From: Flavobacterium defluvii
GTDB lineage: Bacteria; Bacteroidota; Bacteroidia; Flavobacteriales; Flavobacteriaceae
Assembly (NCBI RefSeq): GCF_900129555.1
Contig: NZ_FQWC01000007.1
Coordinates: 186,001-250,000 of the forward strand
Length of the DNA stretch: 64,000 nucleotides
Direction: 5' to 3'
Shown piece after piece: positions 33,515 through 41,855 of the stretch. The first letter of the stretch is position 1; each line of letters starts with the position of its first letter. The translations under genes and the position numbers were made by a program. The notes under the pieces are model-generated. The model worked only from the letters and a program-made list of their open reading frames with translations, was not told the origin of the DNA and did not search any database.

Positions 33515-33549
33515 AATCTTTGTCAAAGTTTTAAACTTTGACAAAGATT
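33515..33549. repeat. 17-bp perfect palindrome at the end of the gene pair
   Basis: AATCTTTGTCAAAGTTT at 33515-33531 is followed after one base by its exact complement. No T tract follows, so it is a hairpin repeat rather than a classical terminator, although it separates two convergent genes. Confidence 0.7.
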
Positions 33550-33563
33550 GTCTACAAGTAAAA

Positions 33564-34349
33564 CTAAAACAAAACCTCTTTAGCAATTATATAAAATCCC
33601 ATTATGAGAACAAACCAGCCAAAAAGCGGTTTTAATTTTGCGCCGTTAATTTTTTTAGAAAGCTGGCTTCCAATAAGCATTCCTAAAAGAGCCATTCCCG
33701 AAACGCCTAATAAAAAAGTATAATCGATTGGAGTTCCAATATATAAATCACCTCCAAAACCTATTGAGGAATTAATTGTAATAATCAATAATGAAGTTCC
33801 AACGGCTTGTTTCATTGGTAATTTGGCAAAAAACAAAAGTGCCGGAATAATCAAAAATCCGCCGCCGGCTCCAAGAAATCCGGTTACAATTCCCACTAAA
33901 AAGCCGATGATACTTAATTGAATATAATTGGTTTCGGTACTTTTTATTTCAGGAAGGTTTTTTCGAATCATCGAAATTGCTGCGGTTATCATTAAAACCG
34001 AAAAGACAATCATTATCAGAAAATCTTTTGAAACCGTATATGAAGCAATTGAAAAAAGTGTTGCCGCAATTTGAGGAAATATTACTTCGCGGATTATCAA
34101 AATCGAAATCACAGACGGAATGGCAAAATAAAGTGCCGATTTCAATTTCAAATTCCCCATTTTATAATGGCTGTAACTTCCGAATAAAGCGGTTAATCCA
34201 ACAATAAATAAAGAATAAGAAGTGGCCTGATCAGGATTTACTTTAAAAAGATAAACCAAAATAGGAATGGTCAGAATAGATCCGCCGCCGCCAATTAAGC
34301 CCAGCGAAATCCCGATTATAATCGAAGCAAAATATCCTAAATATTCCAT
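33564..34349 (-). CDS. TauE/SafE-family sulfite/sulfonate exporter
   Basis: A 261-residue membrane transporter with about eight helices. Both family repeats show the signature: IGISLGLIGGGGSILTIPILVYLF (~12-35) and GFLVGIVTGFLGAGGGFLIIPALLFF (~147-172). Export of sulfite or another small organosulfur anion is inferred. It lies downstream of the Crp/Fnr gene and in the same neighbourhood as the rhodanese and YeeE genes, fitting a sulfur-handling theme. Confidence 0.88.
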   Translation of the reverse strand: MEYLGYFASIIIGISLGLIGGGGSILTIPILVYLFKVNPDQATSYSLFIVGLTALFGSYSHYKMGNLKLKSALYFAIPSVISILIIREVIFPQIAATLFSIASYTVSKDFLIMIVFSVLMITAAISMIRKNLPEIKSTETNYIQLSIIGFLVGIVTGFLGAGGGFLIIPALLFFAKLPMKQAVGTSLLIITINSSIGFGGDLYIGTPIDYTFLLGVSGMALLGMLIGSQLSKKINGAKLKPLFGWFVLIMGFYIIAKEVLF

Positions 34350-34420
34350 TGCATTTATTTTTATGCAAAGTTGCTTCGGAAATTAGAAACCTACAGTAAC
34401 ATTTATCACAGAAAGAATTA

Positions 34421-34560
34421 TTAAACACAAATTTCACTAATTAACACGAAGTCAGATGTCATATTGAGCGAAGTCGAAATACTTTGCGGGTTCTCTACTT
34501 CGCTCGAACTGACATTTTTCAATAATCAAATCTGTGTTAATTAGTGAAATTTGTGTTTAA
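34421..34560. repeat. Nested inverted repeat overlapping the Crp gene end
   Basis: The outer arms are 27-bp perfect complements, 34421-34447 and 34534-34560 (words AACACAAATTTCACTAATT). Inside lies a different pair, ATGTCA and GAGCGAAGT (34456-34474) against ACTTCGCTC and TGACAT (34497-34515). The right outer arm encodes the last residues and stop of the Crp/Fnr protein. Confidence 0.8.
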
Positions 34561-35178
34561 TAACTCAATCTGATTTCGATTAAGTTTGACCAAACCGCGT
34601 TGTTCCATTTTTTTGAGTAATCTGGAAACCACTTCACGTGAAGTGTTCAATTCAGTTGCGATTTCCTGATGTGAAAGATTAACTTCAGAGCATCCGCAGG
34701 CATCAGAATGTTTTTTTAAATAAAACTCTAAACGTTCGTCCATAGAACGGAAAGCGATATTATCGACAACTTCCAGAACTTCTTCAAAACGGCTTCTATA
34801 GGTTTCAATAACAAATTCATACCAGGAACGGTGCTCCATCATCCATTTGTCCATCATTTGTAGCGGGATCATCATTACTGAAACATCTTCGACAACTTTT
34901 GCCATAATCTGGCTTTTTTCGCTCTTTGCGGTACAAATCATAGAAATAGCGCAGGCTTGTCCCGGCTGGAGATAATACATTAAAAATTCGCCGCCATCTT
35001 CGCCTTCACGATAAATTTTGATCTTGCCTTTAGTAATCAAAACCGTGTTTTTAATGTATTGTCCGGTACGCATTAAAATAGTTCCTGCCTCAAAATCCTG
35101 ATGGCTTCCGTTTTCTTCAATTGTAGCAATAAGTTCACTTGAGAAATTAGGAAAGATATTTTTTAATGAATTTTGCAT
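34537..35178 (-). CDS. Crp/Fnr-family transcriptional regulator
   Basis: A 213-residue regulator with an N-terminal cyclic-nucleotide-binding-like barrel (FEAGTILMRTGQYIKNTVLITKGKIKIYRE, ~29-58) and a C-terminal winged helix (LSHQEIATELNTSREVVSRLLKKMEQRGLV, ~168-197). Cysteines at CAISMICTAK (~74-80) and ACGCSE (~160) could be redox-sensing but are not the FNR cluster pattern. It is upstream of and in line with the TauE gene, and near a rhodanese gene. In related bacteria such regulators often control sulfur or oxygen responses. This role is inferred. Confidence 0.9.
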   Translation of the reverse strand: MQNSLKNIFPNFSSELIATIEENGSHQDFEAGTILMRTGQYIKNTVLITKGKIKIYREGEDGGEFLMYYLQPGQACAISMICTAKSEKSQIMAKVVEDVSVMMIPLQMMDKWMMEHRSWYEFVIETYRSRFEEVLEVVDNIAFRSMDERLEFYLKKHSDACGCSEVNLSHQEIATELNTSREVVSRLLKKMEQRGLVKLNRNQIELLNTNFTN

Positions 35179-35191
35179 TTATTGTATTTTT

Positions 35192-35323
35192 AAACACATA
35201 GAGACATAGGATTTTGAAACTCGATAAAGGCGTTTCACTTTCATAAATGCACATAGCTATGTGTTGATAATATATTATCTATTTTGAACTTTACTTAAAA
35301 TTTAATCTATGTTTCTATGTGTT
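35192..35323. repeat. Imperfect inverted repeat of AACACATAG words
   Basis: AACACATAGAGACATAG near 35192 faces CTATGTTTCTATGTGTT near 35307, with a CACATAGCTATGTG palindrome between. It lies in the 493-nt gap 35179-35671 between divergent genes, which otherwise shows only AT-rich DNA and a -7-like TAAATTTG at 35549-35556. Confidence 0.6.
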
Positions 35324-35548
35324 GAAATTTGTTTTTTTGACACAGATTTTACAAAATTCCAGAAATAAATTCGTGAAATTTGTGACGAATACTTTTATCA
35401 AAAAGAGATTAAAAATTATAATTTTTTACAAAGATAATAGTTTGAAATGGTAATAATTGTCAGAAAACTATATTTAAGGGTGTTTTGTGCAAATGAAAAA
35501 ATCCTATTTTCTATCGATTTTGCAGACTATATTTTTAAAAATAGTAAG

Positions 35549-35556
35549 TAAATTTG
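35549..35556 (+). promoter_or_regulatory. Candidate -7 element for the rhodanese gene
   Basis: TAAATTTG fits TAnnTTTG but lies about 115 nt before the start, and no -33 TTG is at the usual distance. A long leader or another promoter closer to the gene is possible. Confidence 0.35.
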
Positions 35557-35671
35557 TAATTCACTGATTATAATACTTTCTCTAAAACGTTTTCTGAGAA
35601 TAATAATCGAAATCGCATTTAGAACGTTTTTAATTAATAGAAACGTCGTAATTTTACAAAAAACACATATT

Positions 35672-35983
35672 ATGAATTTATCACAAGAAGATTGGGTTAA
35701 TCAGCTGGCTGCTGACGAGAATGCAGTTATACTGGACGTAAGAACTGAAGACGAATTTAATGATGGCTATATTGAAAATGCTGTAAACATTGATATCAAT
35801 AAAGGTCAGGGTTTTATTTATGAAATCGAAGAATTAGATAAAAATAAAAACTACTACGTGTATTGCCGTTCTGGAGCAAGAAGCGCTAAAGCATGTCAGA
35901 TTATGAATGAGTTAGGCATAGAAAATGCCTATAATCTGCTAGGCGGAATCCTGGATTGGGAAGGCGAAACCGTACAACCATAA
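35672..35983 (+). CDS. Single-domain rhodanese
   Basis: A 103-residue rhodanese. The domain start is ILDVRTEDEFNDGYIENAVNIDI, and the active loop is YVYCRSGARSAKACQIM with Cys ~71. It is cytosolic with no signal peptide. It carries sulfane sulfur for transfer reactions. It is divergent from the Crp/Fnr-TauE unit, supporting a sulfur-linked role for the region. Confidence 0.92.
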   Translation: MNLSQEDWVNQLAADENAVILDVRTEDEFNDGYIENAVNIDINKGQGFIYEIEELDKNKNYYVYCRSGARSAKACQIMNELGIENAYNLLGGILDWEGETVQP

Positions 35984-35991
35984 AAATGAAG

Positions 35992-36016
35992 AAGAGGCGA
36001 AAAAAAGCCTCTTTTT
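35992..36016 (+). terminator. Terminator after the rhodanese gene
   Basis: AAGAGGC and GCCTCTT with an eight-base loop and a following TTTTTT run, nine bases after the stop. Confidence 0.75.
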
Positions 36017-36058
36017 TCATTAAAATGCTATTAATAACCAAATAAAAATTACCAGATT

Positions 36059-37639
36059 ATGAGTTTAATTCCTGAAGAATTTGAAATTAAAAGCCTTATA
36101 AATCAAGATACCTACCTTGTAAATGGAGAATTAAAACAATGGACAGGGCAAACCACACCTGTTTTTTCGACTATTTCTTCTACAGAAAAATACACACCTA
36201 CTTTATTAGGTTCCATTCCTTTTATGGCCGAAGCCGAAGCTGCAGAAGTTGTAGAAGCTGCAAATGCTGCCTATGATAAAGGACAAGGATTATGGCCAAC
36301 AATGAAAGTTGCTGATCGTATTAAATGCATGGAAAATTTTGTTACGCAGATGAAAGAAACCCGCGAAGAAGTGGTAAAACTTTTAATGTGGGAGATTGGA
36401 AAAAACCTTGGTGATTCTCAAAAAGAATTTGACAGAACTGTCGAATATATTTACGACACAATTGCCAGTTATAAAGAATTAAACGGACGCAGCGCACATT
36501 TTGAAAAAGTGCAGGGTGTAAACGCTATGATTCGCCGCGGGCCTCTTGGAGTTGTTTTGTGTCTTGGACCATACAATTATCCGTTAAATGAAACTTTCTC
36601 ATTGTTAATTCCGGCTTTAATTATGGGTAACACCGTGATTTTTAAACCTGCAAAACATGGTGTTTTATGTATTTCTCCATTATTGGAGGCTTTTAGAAGC
36701 AGTTTTCCAAAAGGGGTTATCAATATCGTTTACGGTAGAGGAAGAGAAGTAGCTTCTCCAATTATGAAATCAGGAAAAATTGATGTTTTGGCATTAATTG
36801 GAAATAGTAAATCGGCGATTGCTTTACAAGATCAGCATCCAAATAAAAATAGATTACGTTTAATTTTGGGTCTTGAAGCTAAAAACCCTGCAATTATCCT
36901 TCCGGATGCCGATTTAGATTTGGCAATTCAGGAATGTATTACAGGAACTTTATCTTTTAATGGACAGCGTTGTACGGCTTTAAAAGTATTATATGTTCAC
37001 GAATCTATCGCAGAAGAATTTAACAGAAGATTCTCTGAAAAAGTAGATGCATTACCATTCGGAAATCCGTGGGATAAAGGTGCGGCTTTAACACCGCTTC
37101 CGGAAACGGATAAACCAAAATACATTCAGGGATTAATTGACGATGCGACAAGCAAAGGCGCAAAAGTACTGAATGAAAAAGGAGGAAAACACACAGATAA
37201 CTATATATTTCCGGCAGTTTTATATCCGGTAAACAACAAAATGCGTGTGTATCACGAAGAGCAGTTTGGTCCTGTAGTTCCAATTATTTCTTTTAAAGAT
37301 ATTCAGGAACCACTTGAAGATATGGCCGAATCTAACTACGGGCAGCAGGTAAGTTTGTTTGGAAAAGATATTAAAACTCTTGCACCGCTTATCGATGCTT
37401 TGGTAAATTTAGTGTGCCGTGTGAACTTAAACAGCTCTTGCCAAAGAGGTCCGGATGCTTTCCCGTTTACAGGTCGTAAAGATTCTGCTGTTGGTACTTT
37501 AAGTATTCCAGATGCTTTGCGTTCTTTCTCAATTCGTACGTTTGTCGCTTCAAAAGATATCGCTTATAACAATGAAATTTTGCAGGAATTGCTAAACAGC
37601 AAAGAATCAAATTTCATTAATACCGATTATATTTTGTAG
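36059..37639 (+). CDS. gapN: NADP-dependent non-phosphorylating GAP dehydrogenase
   Basis: Aldehyde dehydrogenase-superfamily enzyme of 526 residues oxidising glyceraldehyde-3-phosphate to 3-phosphoglycerate with NADPH formation. The Rossmann segment with GNTVIFKPAKHG (~197) is followed by the general-base Glu in LGLEAKNPAI (~271), the catalytic Cys in FNGQRCTALKV (~304), and EEQFGPVVPIISF (~400). The N- and C-terminal extensions make it longer than the ~475-residue Gram-positive enzyme. General aldehyde dehydrogenase activity is the alternative. A terminator follows at 37668. Confidence 0.85.
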   Translation: MSLIPEEFEIKSLINQDTYLVNGELKQWTGQTTPVFSTISSTEKYTPTLLGSIPFMAEAEAAEVVEAANAAYDKGQGLWPTMKVADRIKCMENFVTQMKETREEVVKLLMWEIGKNLGDSQKEFDRTVEYIYDTIASYKELNGRSAHFEKVQGVNAMIRRGPLGVVLCLGPYNYPLNETFSLLIPALIMGNTVIFKPAKHGVLCISPLLEAFRSSFPKGVINIVYGRGREVASPIMKSGKIDVLALIGNSKSAIALQDQHPNKNRLRLILGLEAKNPAIILPDADLDLAIQECITGTLSFNGQRCTALKVLYVHESIAEEFNRRFSEKVDALPFGNPWDKGAALTPLPETDKPKYIQGLIDDATSKGAKVLNEKGGKHTDNYIFPAVLYPVNNKMRVYHEEQFGPVVPIISFKDIQEPLEDMAESNYGQQVSLFGKDIKTLAPLIDALVNLVCRVNLNSSCQRGPDAFPFTGRKDSAVGTLSIPDALRSFSIRTFVASKDIAYNNEILQELLNSKESNFINTDYIL

Positions 37640-37667
37640 TATCAAGGTTATATATTAATTGTAGACG

Positions 37668-37699
37668 CCGTCTTTTTCTTTTTGAATTAGACGGTTTTT
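37668..37699 (+). terminator. Terminator after gapN
   Basis: CCGTCT and AGACGG with a 15-base loop, followed by five T residues. Confidence 0.6.
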
Positions 37700-37708
37700 C
37701 TTTTTTAG

Positions 37709-37748
37709 CTTCTAAGTTACTAAGATGCTAAGGTTCTAAGTCGCTAAG
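37709..37748 (+). repeat. Octamer tandem repeat (NNNCTAAG)5
   Basis: Five uninterrupted 8-nt units, CTTCTAAG, TTACTAAG, ATGCTAAG, GTTCTAAG and TCGCTAAG. It is the longest of the four arrays in this window. Confidence 0.8.
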
Positions 37749-37858
37749 TTTTTTGATTTTATAACCTGGAAGATAAATTTTATCAATTTTGTAACTTTAT
37801 TTTAAAAATACGGTCTTATTATAAAACACTTAAATTTTATAAAACCAAAAACCAGCTT

Positions 37859-39730
37859 ATGAAAAAAAGACTATTACAATTTGCATGTATTGCATTTTTG
37901 TTTTTGGCACAAACAGGCTTTTCACAAGAGCTTTATATGCCAAGAAATATTAAAGAGGCTTATGCTAAAGGAACCCGTTCAACAGATGGAAAACCAGGAA
38001 AAAACTATTGGCAAAACCATGGTACATATACTATGGATATTACTGTAGATGCCAAAACAAAAATTGTAAGCGGAACTGAAACAATTGTTTATGAAAATAA
38101 CAGCAATGACAGTTTAAGAAATTTACCAATTCGTTTTGTAAATAATCTTCACAAACCATCTGCTCCAAGAAGCGGAAATGTAAGCGATGATTTTTTAAGT
38201 AACGGATTAACCATTACTTCTTTAAAAATTGCCGGCGAAGTGTATAAAGAAGATGCCAGAGGCTGGGGAACTGTTGGAAATGTAAAGCTAAAAAAAGCCA
38301 TTGCACCGCATTCTAAAATAACAATCAATATCGATTGGAATTATCCTTTATCGAAAGAAAGCGGAAGAGAAGGACAAATTGACGAAACTACTTTTTTTGT
38401 AGCTTATAGTTATCCGCGTGTAACTGTTTTTGATGACTATAACGGCTGGGACAGAATTCCGCATACTGATCGTCAGGAGTTTTACAATGACTTTAATGAT
38501 TATATTTATTCTGTAAAGACACCAAAAAATTATGTGGTTTATGCAACTGGAGATTTCTTAAATCCTGATGAGGTTTTACAGCCCGAATTTGCAGCGCGTT
38601 TGAAAAAGTCGTATGTAACAGATGAAATTCTGCATATCGCAAACGAACAGGAAATGAAAAACGGTTTGGTAACAAAACAAAACGAGTGGAATGTCTGGAA
38701 ATTTGAAGCCAAAAACATTTCTGATGTATGTTTTGGTTTAAGTGATCATTATTTATGGGATGCGAGCAGCGTTGTGGTTGACAAAAAAACAAATCGCCGT
38801 GCAAGTGTTCAGGCGGCTTATGATATAAAAGGAACTGATTTTGTGAATTCAGTTAAAAACAACCAATACGCTTTGGATTGGTTTTCAAACAACTGGCCGG
38901 GAATTCCTTATCCGTTTTCGAAAATGACAGCTTTTCAGGGATTTGCCGATATGGAATATCCGATGATGTGTAACGATTCTCAAATGGATGATCCAAAATT
39001 TGCACAATTAGTTCAGGATCACGAAGTAGCACACACTTATTTTCCATTTTTCATGGGAATCAACGAAACACGTTATGCTTTTATGGACGAAGGCTGGGCA
39101 ACAACTTTTGAATATTTAATTGGAATTGCCGAACACGGTAAAGAAGCTGCTGATAAATTCTATAAAGAATTTCGAGTTGAGCAATATATTAACGACAAAT
39201 CTACAGAAGAAGATCAGCCTATTATCTCAATGTCTACTCAGGTTTCCGGGCCGGGTTACGGAAATAACTCTTACGGAAAAGCTTCTCTTTCTTATATCGC
39301 CTTAAAAGACTTACTTGGCGATGATTTATTCAAAAAATCGCTTCATCATTATATGAATACATGGAACGGTAAACATCCAATTCCGTGGGATTATTTCAAT
39401 TCGATGAATACAGGCTCAGGAAAAAATCTCAATTGGTTTTTCAATAACTGGTTTTTTACAAACAATTATATTGACCTTTCTGTGAAACAGGTTTCAAAAA
39501 ATACAATTTCTGTAGAAAACAAAGGAGGTTTTGCCATTCCGTTTGATGTAAATATTATTTATGCAGACAATTCAACAGAAACAATTCATCAGACACCGGT
39601 TGTTTGGGAGAAAAACCAAAAATCGATTTCAGTAGCTTTAAACACTAAAAAACAAATTAAGAAAGTTACTCTCGATGGTGGAATTTTTATGGATGCAACA
39701 CCAGATAATAATACATGGAATTCTAAATAA
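37859..39730 (+). CDS. M1-family zinc aminopeptidase, secreted
   Basis: A 623-residue metallopeptidase with a signal peptide ending near TGFSQ. The N-terminal beta domain (~40-300) is followed by the gluzincin site HEVAH (H388, E389, H392) and the third ligand E411 in FMDEGWATTFEY. The usual GxMEN exopeptidase motif is replaced by GFADMEYPMMCND, whose Met-Glu still fits. It has no upstream partner. It probably acts on peptides in the periplasm or outside. The C-terminal ~90 residues form a beta sandwich. Confidence 0.9.
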   Translation: MKKRLLQFACIAFLFLAQTGFSQELYMPRNIKEAYAKGTRSTDGKPGKNYWQNHGTYTMDITVDAKTKIVSGTETIVYENNSNDSLRNLPIRFVNNLHKPSAPRSGNVSDDFLSNGLTITSLKIAGEVYKEDARGWGTVGNVKLKKAIAPHSKITINIDWNYPLSKESGREGQIDETTFFVAYSYPRVTVFDDYNGWDRIPHTDRQEFYNDFNDYIYSVKTPKNYVVYATGDFLNPDEVLQPEFAARLKKSYVTDEILHIANEQEMKNGLVTKQNEWNVWKFEAKNISDVCFGLSDHYLWDASSVVVDKKTNRRASVQAAYDIKGTDFVNSVKNNQYALDWFSNNWPGIPYPFSKMTAFQGFADMEYPMMCNDSQMDDPKFAQLVQDHEVAHTYFPFFMGINETRYAFMDEGWATTFEYLIGIAEHGKEAADKFYKEFRVEQYINDKSTEEDQPIISMSTQVSGPGYGNNSYGKASLSYIALKDLLGDDLFKKSLHHYMNTWNGKHPIPWDYFNSMNTGSGKNLNWFFNNWFFTNNYIDLSVKQVSKNTISVENKGGFAIPFDVNIIYADNSTETIHQTPVVWEKNQKSISVALNTKKQIKKVTLDGGIFMDATPDNNTWNSK

Positions 39731-39751
39731 TTATTTGACTTAACTATATTT

Positions 39752-39780
39752 ATAACCGCTTTTCGAAGCGGTTATTTTTT
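39752..39780 (+). terminator. Terminator after the M1 peptidase
   Basis: ATAACCGCTT and AAGCGGTTAT around a TTCG tetraloop, followed by TTTTTTT. Confidence 0.88.
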
Positions 39781-39859
39781 TATTGTTAAAAAATAAGTAA
39801 AAACCTACATTTTTAAAAATATTCATTACGTTTGCGGTATTCAAATGCTTAAAAAACCA

Positions 39860-40477
39860 ATGAAAAATTTTTTAATTCTTATCATTTTTTTCTGTTCAGT
39901 AACTACAAAATCTCAAAATGCTGATAAAGAGAAGTTTCAAAAAAATAAATACGAATTAGCTGTTTCTTATTTAAAGAAATCAAATTATATAAAAGCTTTG
40001 GAGCAGTTTTCTATTGCGTCAAAGATTAAACCCGAAACGGAGATAGCTATAAATTCGTTACAAGAAATAGATACTTTAAAAGATATCTTAAGAAAAGAAA
40101 TTCTGGAAAAAATAAGCGGAACCTGGATAATGACCGGTAACAAGCCAATCTGGACAGTCGATTCTCATAAAGAATTCAAAGAGAAAAACAATGACGAGCT
40201 GATTGAGGTAAATCAGGACAAAATTTTATTTTATAAACAGGATCGTAAATCAAAAATAAAAACCCTAATTAAAACAGAAGATCTGGTTTATTTTAATAAT
40301 GACAGGGCAGATGATTTGTATTCGGCCATTATATTATCTGACGGTAAAATTTGGGATTATTATTTGGATGAAAATAATACCGTTTTAAGGGCTATTAATA
40401 TTGCAAAAAAAGGCAGAAAAGGAGTAGAAAAAATTGAGACAAATAATAAAGAAGTATATTATACAAAAGCGAAATAA
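39860..40477 (+). CDS. Secreted TPR-like protein, paralog A
   Basis: A 205-residue protein starting MKNFLILIIFFCSVTTKSQ (signal peptide). An ATG 15 nt upstream is also in frame. A TPR-like helix pair follows (KYELAVSYLKKSNYIKALEQFSIASKIKPE, ~27-56), then a domain beginning KISGTWIMTGNKPIWTVD resembling small lipocalin-like barrels. Most of its sequence matches the gene at 41129. The function is unknown; a periplasmic stress or envelope protein is possible. Confidence 0.75.
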   Translation: MKNFLILIIFFCSVTTKSQNADKEKFQKNKYELAVSYLKKSNYIKALEQFSIASKIKPETEIAINSLQEIDTLKDILRKEILEKISGTWIMTGNKPIWTVDSHKEFKEKNNDELIEVNQDKILFYKQDRKSKIKTLIKTEDLVYFNNDRADDLYSAIILSDGKIWDYYLDENNTVLRAINIAKKGRKGVEKIETNNKEVYYTKAK

Positions 40478-40493
40478 TTATTTAAAAAGCAGA

Positions 40494-40525
40494 AAAGAGA
40501 ATCTAAAATTGATTCTCTTTTTTTA
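40494..40525 (+). terminator. Terminator after paralog A
   Basis: AAAGAGAATC and GATTCTCTTT with a seven-base loop and a T run. Confidence 0.82.
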
Positions 40526-40535
40526 TTCCCGGTAT

Positions 40536-40568
40536 TTGACTTTAACTATTTTATAAAGCTTAGATTTG
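40536..40568 (+). promoter_or_regulatory. Promoter of the ACT-domain gene
   Basis: TTG (40536-40538), a 22-nt spacer and TAGATTTG (40561-40568), 33 nt before the start codon. Confidence 0.68.
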
Positions 40569-40601
40569 TATTAAAATAAATACATTCAAAATAAATTATA
40601 A

Positions 40602-40994
40602 ATGTCTGGAGAAAAAGATTTGGAAAAACTGCTTAAAACGATGAAACCTGAACAAAAATCAGGAGATTTTGTTTTTTGCAAAGTTGATAAACTGGAAAAT
40701 TTTGATTTAGAAAAAATTGAAATGTTTTTTAGAGAAGAAGAGGGCATAACTTTAATTGTAAGAGAAGAAACCGCTCAGAAGCTAAAATTAGATTATTCTG
40801 TTGTAATGGCATGGATTACGCTTACAGTGCATTCATCACTGGAAGCCGTGGGTTTAACAGCAGCATTTTCAAAAGCACTTTCGGAGAAAGGAATAAGCTG
40901 TAATGTCGTTGCTGCATTTTATCACGATCATATTTTTGTCAATAAAAATGATGCAGAAAAAGCTATGAAAATCTTAAACGCATTTTCAAACTAA
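40602..40994 (+). CDS. ACT-domain protein (ACT_7/DUF2241-like)
   Basis: A 130-residue cytosolic protein with a two-lobed ACT arrangement. The segment SVVMAWITLTVHSSLEAVGLTAAFSKALSEKGISCNVVAAFYHDHIFVNKNDAEKAMKIL region contains the ACT-like beta-alpha-beta core (LEAVGLTAAFSKAL helix). Such proteins bind amino acids or similar ligands; the ligand here is unknown. It interrupts two paralogous genes and has its own promoter. Confidence 0.8.
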   Translation: MSGEKDLEKLLKTMKPEQKSGDFVFCKVDKLENFDLEKIEMFFREEEGITLIVREETAQKLKLDYSVVMAWITLTVHSSLEAVGLTAAFSKALSEKGISCNVVAAFYHDHIFVNKNDAEKAMKILNAFSN

Positions 40995-41128
40995 AAACAG
41001 TATTGAACCAAAATGTCTTAGTTTCGCTTGTGTTTTTTTTAAAGAAAATTGTTTAATTTACGTTAAATCCTAAAAAGAAAAAAAATAATATTGGTATGTT
41101 TGAAAAGTAAAAAACAAACGCCCCAATC

Positions 41129-41746
41129 ATGAAAAATTATTTAATTCTCATCGTTTTGCTTTTTTCAGTAAAAAGTATATCGCAAAATGACCCAAAGGAG
41201 AAATTCCAAAAGAACAAGTACGAACTGGCAGTTTCCTATTTTAAAAAATCGGACTATGTCAAAGCTCTTGACGAATTTTCTATTGCTTCAAAAATTAATC
41301 CCGAAAATGAAATTGCACAAGAGTCTTTAAAAAAAATAGACACTTTAAAAGAAGTACTTAGAAAAGATATTTTAAAAAAAATAAATGGAACATGGCTGTA
41401 TACAGGCGATAAACCAAATTGGACTGTAAATGCTAAAGAAGATTTTAAAAATAAAAAAGCAGACAAACTAGTCGAAGTAAGCAATGATAAACTTTCATTT
41501 TACGAGCAGGATCGCAAAACAAAAGTGAAGAAGTTAATTAGAACTGAAAAGATTGTATATTTCAATAATGAAAGGTCAGATTCTTTATATTCTGCCATTA
41601 TCTTATCTAACGGTACTATATGGGATTGTAATTTCGACGAGAGTTCTAAGGTTATAAGAGCTATTAACATTGCGAAACAAGGAGAAAACGGAGTTGAAAA
41701 AATAACAGAAAATAACAAGGAAGCTTATTTTACTAAAGCAATATAA
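41129..41746 (+). CDS. Secreted TPR-like protein, paralog B
   Basis: A 205-residue paralog of the gene at 39860 with the same layout: signal peptide (MKNYLILIVLLFSVKSISQ), KYELAVSYFKKSDYVKALDEF, KINGTWLYTGDKPNWTVN, and the shared end SAIILSNGTIWDCNFDES. Similarity runs over the whole length, so this is a local gene duplication split by the ACT gene. A -7-like TATGTTTG lies at 41095-41102. Confidence 0.77.
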   Translation: MKNYLILIVLLFSVKSISQNDPKEKFQKNKYELAVSYFKKSDYVKALDEFSIASKINPENEIAQESLKKIDTLKEVLRKDILKKINGTWLYTGDKPNWTVNAKEDFKNKKADKLVEVSNDKLSFYEQDRKTKVKKLIRTEKIVYFNNERSDSLYSAIILSNGTIWDCNFDESSKVIRAINIAKQGENGVEKITENNKEAYFTKAI

Positions 41747-41767
41747 TTTTCAATTTTCAAAATTTTG

Positions 41768-41798
41768 AAAGGAATCTAATTTTAGATTCCTTTTTTTT
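41768..41798 (+). terminator. Terminator after paralog B
   Basis: AAAGGAATCTAA and TTAGATTCCTTT, nearly loopless, followed by TTTTT. Confidence 0.85.
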
Positions 41799-41855
41799 TA
41801 TCTGAATCTCAATTCTATTGCCTTAAATTTGTTTTACTTATAATCGATAATAAAA

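Noticed and set aside
7715..37748. CTAAG octamer arrays considered as a CRISPR-like array
   Set aside because: Units are 8 nt with no spacers, arrays are short, and no cas genes are present.
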